This document shows, piece after piece, positions 49,856 to 58,162 of a stretch of DNA of 64,000 nt (positions are counted from its first letter, which is position 1; every line of letters begins with the position of its first letter). Source of the DNA: Pomphorhynchus laevis (lineage: Eukaryota; Acanthocephala; Palaeacanthocephala; Echinorhynchida; Pomphorhynchidae); NCBI GenBank assembly GCA_012934845.2, contig WNNJ02000175.1, forward strand, positions 1 to 64,000, in the 5' to 3' direction. The notes below the pieces were generated by a model. The model was not told the DNA's origin. It did no database searches and saw only the letters and a program-made list of their open reading frames with translations. The position numbers were made by a program, and so were the translations under genes.

Positions 49856-50176
49856 TTGCCGTCGGAAATCCCTTGGCGAATGGAAGGGGCAAAGCTTGGT
49901 ATTTGCCCGCATTGTAACAGACCAATCGCACTTACAAAATTCGGAAATGTACGTTTTCACAAGAGTTTTGGGGTTCGGGGCACAGGCAGTAGCTGCGCTT
50001 CGATTGTTGATTACACACCCAATATTTCCTCCCATGTCAAACTTACAGCCGAACGTCAAACCTACAAAGGATCTGAAATGGCTTCGACCAACGACGTTTC
50101 CCACAATCTGAACGCATATGAAATGCTTCACCGTATTTGGGCATCACCTACGCCGACAGTTAGACGAATCCCTTGA
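49856..50176 (+). CDS. F N-terminal zinc-finger region
   Basis: This 106-residue frame has GICPHCNRPIALTKFGNVRF, then HKSFG. The C-x2-C-x12-H layout is like the N-terminal DNA-binding finger of R2-group elements. It ends at a TGA (50,174), after which the frame continues with LRNKAARIFTNLIEEALEQK, a helix-rich block seen before RT in such elements. Later sequence to 50,430 is frame-shifted. Confidence 0.65.
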   Translation: MPSEIPWRMEGAKLGICPHCNRPIALTKFGNVRFHKSFGVRGTGSSCASIVDYTPNISSHVKLTAERQTYKGSEMASTNDVSHNLNAYEMLHRIWASPTPTVRRIP

Positions 50177-50433
50177 AGTTTACGAAATAAAGCAGCCCGC
50201 ATTTTTACCAATCTTATTGAGGAGGCACTAGAACAAAAATCGCCATATAGCTGGCTAGTCTTTTGGAGTTCGCAAAAGTGTGCTTATCAGCGCATTCAGG
50301 TGATCACTGAAATGTACAAAAACATATAGAGAATGCACTAAAGTCAGCCGAAAACAGGCAGTTTGATACTTCCTTTCTCACGCATGTTTGTGCTCAATAA
50401 ACGACCCGACATAAACACGACAAATCAAAGACA

Positions 50434-51777
50434 ATGACAATCGAACTTGCGCGACAGGGAAACTACGGCAAGGCAATGAAACGAATATCTTCGCCACGGC
50501 TGGCGCCGTCCTCAGAACAAACACACCGTAAGCTCACAGATTTGCACTTACCCGGTAAAGGTATTATAACCTCAATCCCAACAGCAGAACACGGTATTGT
50601 CATAGATTCGGAAACCGTTCGTGATTCAATTTTCTCATTCCCATCTGCATCGTCACCAGGTTGTCTGGGTTTAAGAGCCGAACACCTACAAGACATGATC
50701 ACAGCGGACCAGTCTGGAAAGCTTCTAAGCCGCTTGACACATCTGATAAATTATATGGCAGACGGTGACCTTCCTGTAGATATATCTCGATATTTTGCGG
50801 GTGCAGATCTTATCGCTCTAGAAAAACCAAATGGAGGTATACGCTTAATAGCGGCAGGAGAATTGTTACGGATGGTGTGTGCAACGTGTATTTGCACGAA
50901 GATGCGCGATAAGTTCACTCAAATATTTCAACCACAACAGATCGGTGTTGGAGTGGCAAATGGCGCAGATTTAATAATTCACCAGGTTCGACGATTGCAC
51001 GAACAGATGCACACCTCGGAAAATTGGGTATGGGCGAAAGTAGATGTTTCGAACGCATTTAATACAGTTGACAGGCAATGCTTTATTGACGCAGTCGACA
51101 TTGAAGCACCTTCTATCGAACCGTGGATCAAATGGTGCTACTCGCAACCATCAAAATTACGATTTGGAGCAGCAAAAAGCCTTACATCGTCAGCAGGAGT
51201 GCAACAAGGGGACCCTCTGGGCCCATTCCTTTTCGCACTGTCAATCCAACCGATTATTCGGAAAGTCGACTCGATCATAGGTATCGGTTTTAACAAGTGG
51301 TATTTAGACGATGGAATAATTGGAGGTGAACCCAAGGCAGTTGCTATCACATTAAACATGATTGCAAATGAGCTGAAAAAAATCGGACTATCAATGAATT
51401 GGCAAAAAACCGAATTAATAGGCCACACAGAAGCAATTATCTCAACGCAGACAGGATGGACTCACTCTCCACATACCAAGACTGACGGCAATTTCACACT
51501 TTTGGGATGCCCAATTGGATCGCAAGAGTTTGTAGAAGCATATCTCATAAATAGTTGCTTACCAAACCTAGTAAATGACACAGAGCTTGTCGCGTCGCTT
51601 CCGGACGCTCATGTGGCTTACCTGCTATTGCGCCACTGTGCTTCCGCTCAACGAATAGCATTCCTAATGAGGAATGTAGATCCAGCAAGCACCGAACTTT
51701 TCTGTAAGCAGTTTGATAATGCTGTGATACGGGCGATGGAATTCATCGCTTCAATACAACTGTCAGCGCGAACATGA
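50434..51777 (+). CDS. F reverse transcriptase
   Basis: This 447-residue frame begins in MTIELARQGNYGKAMKRISS, a pre-RT block known from RLE LINEs, then FPSASSPGCLGLRAEHLQDM (about residue 69), EKPNGGIRLIAAGELLRMV (about 130), motif A AKVDVSNAFNTVDRQ (about 202), GVQQGDPLGPFLFALSIQP (about 255) and the catalytic WYLDDGIIGG (about 289). The thumb has IGLSMNWQKTELIGH and LLGCPIGSQEF. All catalytic residues are present. It stops at a TGA and the same frame resumes at once with VELPLKMGGPGLRS. Confidence 0.88.
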   Translation: MTIELARQGNYGKAMKRISSPRLAPSSEQTHRKLTDLHLPGKGIITSIPTAEHGIVIDSETVRDSIFSFPSASSPGCLGLRAEHLQDMITADQSGKLLSRLTHLINYMADGDLPVDISRYFAGADLIALEKPNGGIRLIAAGELLRMVCATCICTKMRDKFTQIFQPQQIGVGVANGADLIIHQVRRLHEQMHTSENWVWAKVDVSNAFNTVDRQCFIDAVDIEAPSIEPWIKWCYSQPSKLRFGAAKSLTSSAGVQQGDPLGPFLFALSIQPIIRKVDSIIGIGFNKWYLDDGIIGGEPKAVAITLNMIANELKKIGLSMNWQKTELIGHTEAIISTQTGWTHSPHTKTDGNFTLLGCPIGSQEFVEAYLINSCLPNLVNDTELVASLPDAHVAYLLLRHCASAQRIAFLMRNVDPASTELFCKQFDNAVIRAMEFIASIQLSART

Positions 51778-51801
51778 TCTCAAGTTGAGCTCCCACTAAA
51801 A

Positions 51802-52335
51802 ATGGGCGGTCCGGGCCTTAGAAGTACAAACAAACACAGAGCGGCAGCCTTTGCCGCAAGCGTCAGCACAGTGGCAGCGTTTGTGAACCAGGATCCAAAT
51901 ACATTTACGAGATTTGTCAACGCGAATGAAATACTTGCGCTACACGGAGCAGAAGTGGAACAACAGGCTTCATCCACAAGACAACATCAAATATCGTTCA
52001 AAATCGACTCAGAGAAGCGGAAAAATCTATTAGACACTGGATATGATCGGACAAGGGCCAGACTAATAGCGGTATCACAGCCACATGTGAACGCATGGTC
52101 ACAATGCGCCCCTAATAGAAGTATCGGCCTAGATCTTACCGACCAAGAATTTACAATTCTTATAAGAATGTGGTTAGGCCTGCAAATTGCTCCAAGTGAC
52201 TACCGTTGTAGTCGATGTTTTCGAAACACAGATGCTGAGGGCTTCCATGCACTAACTTGTAACTACGGTGGTTTTCCAAGAATGCGTCATAATGGAATTC
52301 GTGACGACGTGCTCCAGGCGGCACAATCAGCATGA
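51802..52335 (+). CDS. F thumb end and Cys/His knuckle
   Basis: Still in the RT frame, this part has GGPGLRSTNKHRAAAFAASV, a linker, then LTDQEFTILIRMWLGLQI and the knuckle CSRCFRNTDAEGFHALTC, followed by FPRMRHNGIRDDVLQ. It is the link to the nuclease. It ends at a TGA, after which the frame goes on. Confidence 0.82.
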   Translation: MGGPGLRSTNKHRAAAFAASVSTVAAFVNQDPNTFTRFVNANEILALHGAEVEQQASSTRQHQISFKIDSEKRKNLLDTGYDRTRARLIAVSQPHVNAWSQCAPNRSIGLDLTDQEFTILIRMWLGLQIAPSDYRCSRCFRNTDAEGFHALTCNYGGFPRMRHNGIRDDVLQAAQSA

Positions 52336-52818
52336 ATGCTTGTGGGTTGCGAGGTTCGCAACCTTGTCCAAAATCTACAAGAACGGCCAGCCGATATGCT
52401 GATCTACGGGGATCCTTCAGATGCTATAGATTTCGCGGTAACACATCCACTACAGAAATCCTTTCTTCGCCAGTCAGCTTATGTGCCTGGTTACGCAGCT
52501 GCGCAGTACGCATCATCGGTCAAAGATAGGAAGTACCGTGCTAAAATGATTGAGGCGGGATATAACTTCATACCTGCAGTCTTGGAGTGTTACGGCGGCT
52601 GGAATATGGAAGGGGAGAAAATCATCAGACGAATCGCCCGATCCTTAGCAATTCGATCATCTATACCATACAGCATCGCATCTGCACGGCTCTTTCAACG
52701 AATATCAATAGCACTCATGAGAGGAAATTCAAAAGCTATATTATCTAGCATTGATATGTTTAACCGACCGTATTACGAGATTGCTAGCCCCATAATGGAG
52801 AACCCACACGAAAAATGA
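52336..52818 (+). CDS. F RLE nuclease core and C-terminus
   Basis: This 160-residue frame, in phase with the RT, has VRNLVQNLQERPADMLI (the RPD-like block), SDAIDFAVTHPLQKSFL (the next Asp), YAAAQYASSVKDRKYRAKM, FIPAVLECYGGWNMEGEK and RLFQRISIALMRGN, as in known RLE LINEs. The PD-(D/E)XK reading is inferred. It ends at a TGA whose bases overlap the ATG of the next ORF (ATGA). Confidence 0.82.
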   Translation: MLVGCEVRNLVQNLQERPADMLIYGDPSDAIDFAVTHPLQKSFLRQSAYVPGYAAAQYASSVKDRKYRAKMIEAGYNFIPAVLECYGGWNMEGEKIIRRIARSLAIRSSIPYSIASARLFQRISIALMRGNSKAILSSIDMFNRPYYEIASPIMENPHEK

Positions 52819-53492
52819 ACCCCTTCCAGATACTTTATCTGGCAGTTGACTCTCTTCCATCGTCCATTGATCAGTCCGCTCCTGGATACATTGAATTTAA
52901 CAATACAAATGAAGTAACTATCACGCTAACTAATATACCAGGATCCAGTGTCGACACGTCAGTTTTTACAGGAACACATAAATTGTGTTCCTACAGAGAT
53001 TGTGTACTTATAGAAGAAAACAGAAAATTCACACTAAAAGTATTGAGCTCTGCAATCACAGTAAGGCCCCAAATTCTTTCAAGCAAAATTAAGCCACATT
53101 TTGACACCTTTCTGCAACAATGTGACAATTCATCAAATAATAACGACGCTGATGATCCTGAATCTTTACCTATAAACTCACAGCCAGAAACCGAAATTAG
53201 TAAACAGACCGTCGATTATATGACACATGACGTACATACATTATCTGATTCTGAATTAACTGACAGTTTATCGAACGCAAATAGTGATAATCATGAATCG
53301 AACGGAAGTTTTAATTATGAAACAGAATTATTAACTTACTTTTGTGAAACAGATCAAATAATCATGCCCACTATAAACAAAAAGATGATACCGGAAAAAG
53401 GCAGGCTAGTTGTCAGTGGATCGGTTGATTCAGATATTCTAGATGATCAGGCGCTATCTGAAAGTAGTGATAACGAAGAGGAGGAAGTCTAA
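52815..53492 (+). CDS. F downstream ORF, unknown function
   Basis: This 225-residue ORF starts at ATGA, overlapping the end of the RT-RLE frame by 4 bases in a shifted frame. It resembles no family known to me. The first 95 residues (LYLAVDSLPSSIDQ, VTITLTNIPGSSVD, HKLCSYRDCVLIEENRKF) look like a compact beta-rich domain. The remainder is acidic and Ser/Asn-rich, ending SSDNEEEEV. No membrane segment or zinc finger is seen. It is free of stops although its neighbours are not. It may be an F-encoded protein made by termination-reinitiation, or unrelated host coding sequence. Confidence 0.55.
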   Translation: MNPFQILYLAVDSLPSSIDQSAPGYIEFNNTNEVTITLTNIPGSSVDTSVFTGTHKLCSYRDCVLIEENRKFTLKVLSSAITVRPQILSSKIKPHFDTFLQQCDNSSNNNDADDPESLPINSQPETEISKQTVDYMTHDVHTLSDSELTDSLSNANSDNHESNGSFNYETELLTYFCETDQIIMPTINKKMIPEKGRLVVSGSVDSDILDDQALSESSDNEEEEV

Positions 53493-53559
53493 CGCTATCG
53501 ATTATGGACATTATACGGAGAGGTTAACTATATTCTACATTTTTCTAATTTTAATACCT

Positions 53560-54150
53560 GGACCTTGTTAAAAAATAATATTAAATATAGTACATTAAAT
53601 AATGAAAATTTAAGAATTGCAACAATTTGTAAAAATATTATATTTCTTCAAAATCATTTAATTAATTTAATATATTAATATTTTAAATTTGGTTACTATA
53701 AAAATATCATCAAACAGAAAATAGTAAAATATATAAATCAATCAAATCAGCTAACTGAGTCTACGTATTTAATATAATTATTAGATAAACCAAACATAAT
53801 AATAATGCTAAATCAAAAGTTAATAATTAAATAATAAAATAAATAATAATTATTAGATTTTTTATAATTTATATCAAGTTAAAATAAAAAATTGAAATTT
53901 AAAATAAACGTGATTTTTATGAATTGACTAATAAATAACATACGTTGTATCAGAATAAGGATTAGAGGTCATCAGGAGGAACTGCTATGCTATTAGGTTT
54001 CGGCCCTTAATTCCTCTACCCGAAACAGCAGCGGGGCCAAATACGTGCTAAGGACGTATTTCCTCTGATTAAATTTGATTGTATTGTATCTTATTCTAAT
54101 TCAAAGTATATTATTTATTATCCATCCATAAAATTTGTGCTAATGATTTT
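53560..54150 (+). mobile_element. Element E, copy d
   Basis: The plus-strand RT-like end (53,575-53,740, KIVKYINQ) turns over at ATCAAATCAGCTAACTGAG (53,742) into an inverted E end with the full module (53,974-54,061). The module has GAGGA/TTCCTC, GGCCC/GGGCC and the AAATACGT/ACGTATTT hairpin. The second pair is weakened (CAGCAG). Confidence 0.72.
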
Positions 54151-54230
54151 AATCATTAGCAATTGATGATTTTAATGATTAATCATTAATGATTAATGAT
54201 TTTAATCATTAATGATTTTAATGATTTTAA
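54139..54230. repeat. ATGATT/AATCATT palindromic run
   Basis: AATGATTTTAATCATT-type palindromes repeat over about 90 bp at the junction between E copy d and the third F copy. Confidence 0.8.
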
Positions 54231-55077
54231 ACCTGTGCCTCTCCATATACCGAAACGCAAAGCATCTGACGGCGCAAAAACCGCTGAGCGAGAAAAGCAC
54301 CGCCTCTATCAACGAGTGTCAGAGAAGAACAACGATGGGGAGGTGACTGTGGCAATTCGCTTGATTAGCTCTGCCAATAACATTGCCACTCCATACGAAC
54401 AGCTATTTAACATTATGCGTGCGAAGCATCCAAACAGTGAAACGTCATCACACTCAACGCATACAGATGGTGTTGTGGTCGATTTGCCTCCGGTTACCCG
54501 ACTGATCATCTTGTCAGCTTTGCGATCGTTACCAAGAGCTTCGTCTTCAGGCATCGATGGGTTAAACGCATTGCACTTACTCGACTTAACTGGACTATCC
54601 GCAGGAATAAACGGAAGTCGTCTCATTGATGCGCTGACACATTTTGTAAACTCAGCACTGGTTGAACAGGTACCACCCTCAGTATCCTCGGACTTCTGCG
54701 GATCAGAGCTTTTAGCCCTTAGGATGTCAGACAGCGGTATTCGACCTATTGCTATGAAAAATACGTTGCGCCGAATAATCGCCAAGGTTGCAAATCGCCG
54801 AGTGTCTGATATAGCGTTAGAATTCTTAATGTCTCGCCAATTTGGAGTCGGTGTAAAAAGAGCAGCGGAAGCCATCTTCCATACAACGCGTAATTCTTTG
54901 CGCAACGATCTGACACCGGGATCCGATCTTGTGAAGATCGATTTTCAGAACGCTTTTTACTGTGTAAGCCGGGACGCAATTTTCGAGATAATTTCTAGAC
55001 GCTTTCCTGTAATTCTGCCATTGATAAGAACTGTTACGCAAAACCGAGCAATCTTTACTTCAGAAAGTTTGTGGTGA
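54196..55077 (+). CDS. F third copy: pre-palm and motif A of RT
   Basis: This 293-residue frame has SLPRASSSGIDGLNALHLLD (about residue 113), GSELLALRMSDSGIRPIAMK (about 174), RQFGVGVKRAAEAIFHTTR (about 213) and motif A KIDFQNAFYCVSRD (about 247). Tyr and Cys replace the usual Asn/Thr in NAFNTV. The first 12 residues come from the palindromic run. It ends at a TGA just before GVQQGNP. Confidence 0.8.
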   Translation: MILIINDFNDFKPVPLHIPKRKASDGAKTAEREKHRLYQRVSEKNNDGEVTVAIRLISSANNIATPYEQLFNIMRAKHPNSETSSHSTHTDGVVVDLPPVTRLIILSALRSLPRASSSGIDGLNALHLLDLTGLSAGINGSRLIDALTHFVNSALVEQVPPSVSSDFCGSELLALRMSDSGIRPIAMKNTLRRIIAKVANRRVSDIALEFLMSRQFGVGVKRAAEAIFHTTRNSLRNDLTPGSDLVKIDFQNAFYCVSRDAIFEIISRRFPVILPLIRTVTQNRAIFTSESLW

Positions 55078-55650
55078 CTCTCAGAGCATGGAGTACAGCA
55101 AGGCAATCCGCTTGGATTTTTGCTATGTTGTGCTGCTATACATGCGGTGATCGAATCGACGATTTCCCCGATTTCAGCGTGGTACATGGACGACTGTACA
55201 ATTGGGGGTAATAGCACCGAACTGATCTCCGATATTCGTCGCATTGCATATTTAGGTTATGTTCTCGGCTTGGTTATAAATCCAGGCAAATGTGAGGTAA
55301 TGACAAAGGATTTATCGCTGTACAAAGCGATCGAGTCTGGTCTCCCTGGAGGGAAACTAATCAGCCTAGACGTATCGGAAATGCTTGCAGCTCTAGTGGT
55401 CGACAATAAATCGTTTAAGATGAATTTGGAACAAGCAACAATAAAGCTAGATCGAACAATCACACGACTCATGTGTTTGGCTAGACACGATGCGGTGTTC
55501 CTGTTACGGAATGCTTTTGCCCTACTAAAAGTAACCCACGTATTACGATGCTCACCATTCTACCAAAGCAACGAAATCCAGAGATACGACGGAATGTTGC
55601 CGTTAGTCCGGATTCGATTCGATCTTGATAAGTTAAGATCGAATTGATGT
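54231..55650 (+). mobile_element. RLE-type LINE F, third copy
   Basis: It covers the pre-RT to thumb of an F-type element. The frame from 54,196 to 55,647 is broken only by a TGA at 55,075. It begins abruptly in the palindromic run and stops in repeat M. The nuclease is missing. Confidence 0.8.
55120..55647 (+). CDS. F third copy: RT catalytic box and thumb
   Basis: This frame is in phase with the previous one. It holds SAWYMDDCTIGGN, the catalytic box (YMDD), then LGLVINPGKCEVMTKD and ARHDAVFLLRNAFALLKVTH. GVQQGNPLGF lies just upstream at about 55,090, with Asn for Asp. It ends at 55,647 where repeat M starts. Confidence 0.8.
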   Translation: MLCCAAIHAVIESTISPISAWYMDDCTIGGNSTELISDIRRIAYLGYVLGLVINPGKCEVMTKDLSLYKAIESGLPGGKLISLDVSEMLAALVVDNKSFKMNLEQATIKLDRTITRLMCLARHDAVFLLRNAFALLKVTHVLRCSPFYQSNEIQRYDGMLPLVRIRFDLDKLRSN

Positions 55651-56475
55651 GCGGACCGTCCTTAAACACTAGGCAGAGGTTGTTGCTGAATTGTCGCTGC
55701 ACTCGTTGGATCCTAAATGGATGCAGCAGCTATAATAGTAGTGCTTTTATTCACAATGTCACACAGGCAACTGAAACGACCAGTGTGTACCTCATTCTAC
55801 TGATGAGTGTTGCCGGGTACTCATCATTTCGATGCTGAAGTGGTCGTCTAGAAGTGACATGGTGACTGAAAGTCGTGAATCGAAGTCCAGTCTATCAAAC
55901 AGCACCATTTAGTATAAATGCCGTATTTCGTAAGAAATCCTGGACCGTTGTTTACTCAGCACATCCGTGCACTACTATTATACCTGCCGCATCCATTTAG
56001 GATCCAACGAGTGCAGCGACAATTCAGCAACAACCTCTGCCTAGTGTTTAAAGACGGTCCGCACAGCAATTCGATCTGGTTAAGAGCGTAAACTTCAGAC
56101 AATTAAGCAAAGTGTCGGAAAAGCCTTTATTCACAATGTCACACAGGCAACCGAAACGACCAGTGTGTACCTCATTCTACTGATGAGTTTTGCCGGGTAC
56201 TCATCATTTCGATGCTGAAGTGGTCGTCTAGAAGTGACATTGTGACTGAAAGTCGTGAATCGAAGTCCAGTCTATCAAGCAACACCATTTAGTATAAATG
56301 CCGTATTTCGTAAGAAATCCTGGACCGTTGTCTACTCAGCACATCCGTGCACTACTATTATACCTGCCGTATCCATTTAGGATCCAACGAGTGCAGCGAC
56401 AATTCAGCAGCAACCTCTGCCTAGTGTTTAAGGATGGTCCGCACAGCAATTCGATCTGGTTGAGAGCGTAAGCCT
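55638..56475. repeat. Repeat M: inverted arms and two 382-bp direct units
   Basis: Bases 55,638-55,735 reappear inverted at about 55,970-56,080 (TAGGATCCAACGAGTGCAGC type). The segment from 55,742 (CTTTTATTCACAATGTCACA) repeats directly from 56,124, a period of 382 bp. Each unit has CTGATGAGT and ACTCATCA pairing in a hairpin. The arms continue the RT thumb of the third F copy, so this is likely a rearranged F end. No coding frame is seen. Confidence 0.75.
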
Positions 56476-56489
56476 CAGACAACGAGTAC

Positions 56490-56815
56490 ACACCATGGTG
56501 TACTCGTAAATAAATCACTATGTTTTCCTCATGAAAAGGCATAAACACCAGGCAGCATTCTATATATATTCATCGGACCATGAAATAGAACCAAATTATT
56601 CTCGCCTTATTCAAAGTCGCTACGTATGCCCAGTCATCCTATGTGTGACGACAAATTTTAACAATTGCAGGCGCGTTTTGCTCTTACGGAGCTCATTAGT
56701 ACTGTGACTACAATAATCATTCATTAGAATGTTGCCTGGTGTTTATGCCTCCTTGTGGGGAAAACGGTGATTTATTTATAAGTACACCATTGGGTGTCCC
56801 AGGGCAAATGTAACA
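56490..56815. mobile_element. MITE-like element with long terminal inverted repeats
   Basis: ATGGTGTACTCGTAAATAAA near 56,495 is mirrored by TTTATTTATAAGTACACCAT near 56,790. AGGCATAAACACCAGGCAGC (from 56,538) is mirrored by TGCCTGGTGTTTATGCCT (to 56,752). The terminal arms are about 75-85 bp, imperfect, around a core of about 160 bp without coding capacity. This fits a non-autonomous DNA transposon. The family is not known. Confidence 0.75.
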
Positions 56816-57378
56816 TCAAATTATATTTTATATTTTTGTACCCTTGAAGATACCCTTGTAAAACATCATTTCTATAAAAAGGAATTTAGTGTCTGATGCA
56901 TGGTTAAACTGCAATACGCCTTGACATGCACAGAGTTCATGCTCAATGCTTTTCAAGCTTTGAACACTGTTTAAGCGTGTGTTAAGGTACCTATGGATGA
57001 TTATTGTAGTCACGTTACTGATGAGCGCCGTAAGTGCAAAACACGTATGCCGTTGCATAACTGTATTCATCAGAATATTGTATTTATAGTACGTCTCAAT
57101 TTATTTTTTCGGGCTTTCTTTCCAAATTCATACAATAGTCGTCCTTCGTAATCGCTTAGAAATCGCAACAAAAATTGCATTTTTCAGAAAGGTTATATTT
57201 TAATTAATGTCATCAATACATATTGAATAGCGATACTACAAATGTAACCAGGGTATCGTATGCATTCATGACTACTTCATGTCGAATAAGGAAATCATTA
57301 TTATAGCAAATTCAAAAGAAGAAAATAATAACAGCAATAATAGTTTTATGGTATTATTAACAAAAATATATAATTTAC
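56816..57378 (+). other. No gene recognised; host intron sequence
   Basis: Between the MITE and the Ig exon. A hammerhead-like CTGATGA stem at 57,022-57,045 is noted separately. Confidence 0.4.
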
Positions 57379-57636
57379 CTTTTAAAAACCGCACTGAAAA
57401 TAGCATTTCTTTAGAATGTACTCCATTTGTATATCTACACTTGTACTGTCCATCATCCATTGATGTACCATTAATGATAAGAAATGAAACATTATTCGAA
57501 TCATCCATTAGAATACCTTCGCGAAACCATTGATAGAATTTTGCATAAACATTTAACTTATCGGTGCAATTAAGTTGCAAATTGCTCTCATATTCTGCTG
57601 TGATCCTCTGGATTTTATTCAAACCTTTAAAAAATG
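57379..57636 (-). CDS. Host gene: complete Ig-domain exon
   Basis: This 258-nt exon encodes one Ig-like domain. Strand B is SNLQLNC, strand C FYQWFREG, then VSFLIINGTSMDDGQYKCRY (strands E-F, with the D.G.Y.C signature) and KEMLFSVRFLK (strand G). The donor is AAAG|GTAAAT (57,377). The preferred acceptor is TTCAG (57,637), giving phase 1 in and phase 1 out as in most Ig exons; TATTAG at 57,653 is an alternative, with an added PEYCS. The phase-1 end fits the 45.94-kb exon exactly. Two N-glycosylation sites are possible (NCT, NGT). The protein is probably extracellular, otherwise unidentified. Confidence 0.8.
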
Positions 57637-58160
57637 CTGAACAATATTCTGGCTAATATACCATATATTAAAATTATATAAAACTGACAAATAGATTGCT
57701 ATGTATTAAACTGACAAATAGATTGCCATGTATCAGTCTAAAAACTCTCTTCATCGACCCACCATGAGAGCAAAATATGGTGGCAAAGTACATTTTATTA
57801 CAAATTGTTAACTTGGTATCAATAAAAATACTTTATATCATTGGAGAAAGAATGATTAACTATGAATTCTTCCGGGTCTTTAACTTAGAAATTGGGTGAA
57901 GAAATTTAAATTTTTATTTTCTGTTAAATTTGTTCGTGAAGAAGGCGTAAGCCGAAACGTAAATTTTAAATTATCCTTCTTTCAATTTCCAGATTTTGCG
58001 TAGTTTATTTGATCAGAGTTGCGTTATTATTATATACTGCAGAACTTTCGCCGCGTTACGGCTTCCTCAGTGGCTCATTGTAATTAACTTGAATACTTTT
58101 AACTTTTCGTCAAGATTTCCAGATTATATTTTTACATTTAAATTTGTAATTAAAGCCCAA
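57637..58160 (+). other. Intron-like DNA with two hammerhead-like stems
   Basis: No coding exon is recognised. Two short motifs with a GC stem flanked by TGAAGA/CTGAGGA and GAAA lie at 57,936-57,959 (+) and 58,046-58,070 (-), like those in Penelope-like terminal repeats. Confidence 0.45.
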
Positions 58161-58162
58161 TT

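Larger units (their letters stand above)
49790..53540 (+). mobile_element. RLE-type LINE F with an extra downstream ORF
   Basis: It begins near 49,790 and ends near 53,540. The N-terminal zinc finger (49,856-50,176) and the RT-thumb-nuclease frame (50,434-52,818) form an R2-like protein. That frame is broken only by in-frame TGA codons at 51,775 and 52,333. A 225-codon ORF (52,815-53,492) overlaps its end by ATGA. Two further copies of the RT (F-prime, and 54.2-55.65 kb) lie nearby. Confidence 0.82.

Noticed and set aside
50434-52818. TGA recoded as an amino acid in F
   Set aside because: Most interruptions are TGA and D1 has TGA at a Trp position, but the Ig exons use TGG for Trp, other copies have TAA and TAG, and C-to-T decay explains the TGAs.
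55799-55845. Hammerhead in repeat M (CTGATGAGT)
   Set aside because: The motif pairs with ACTCATCA as a simple hairpin and no GAAA box follows.
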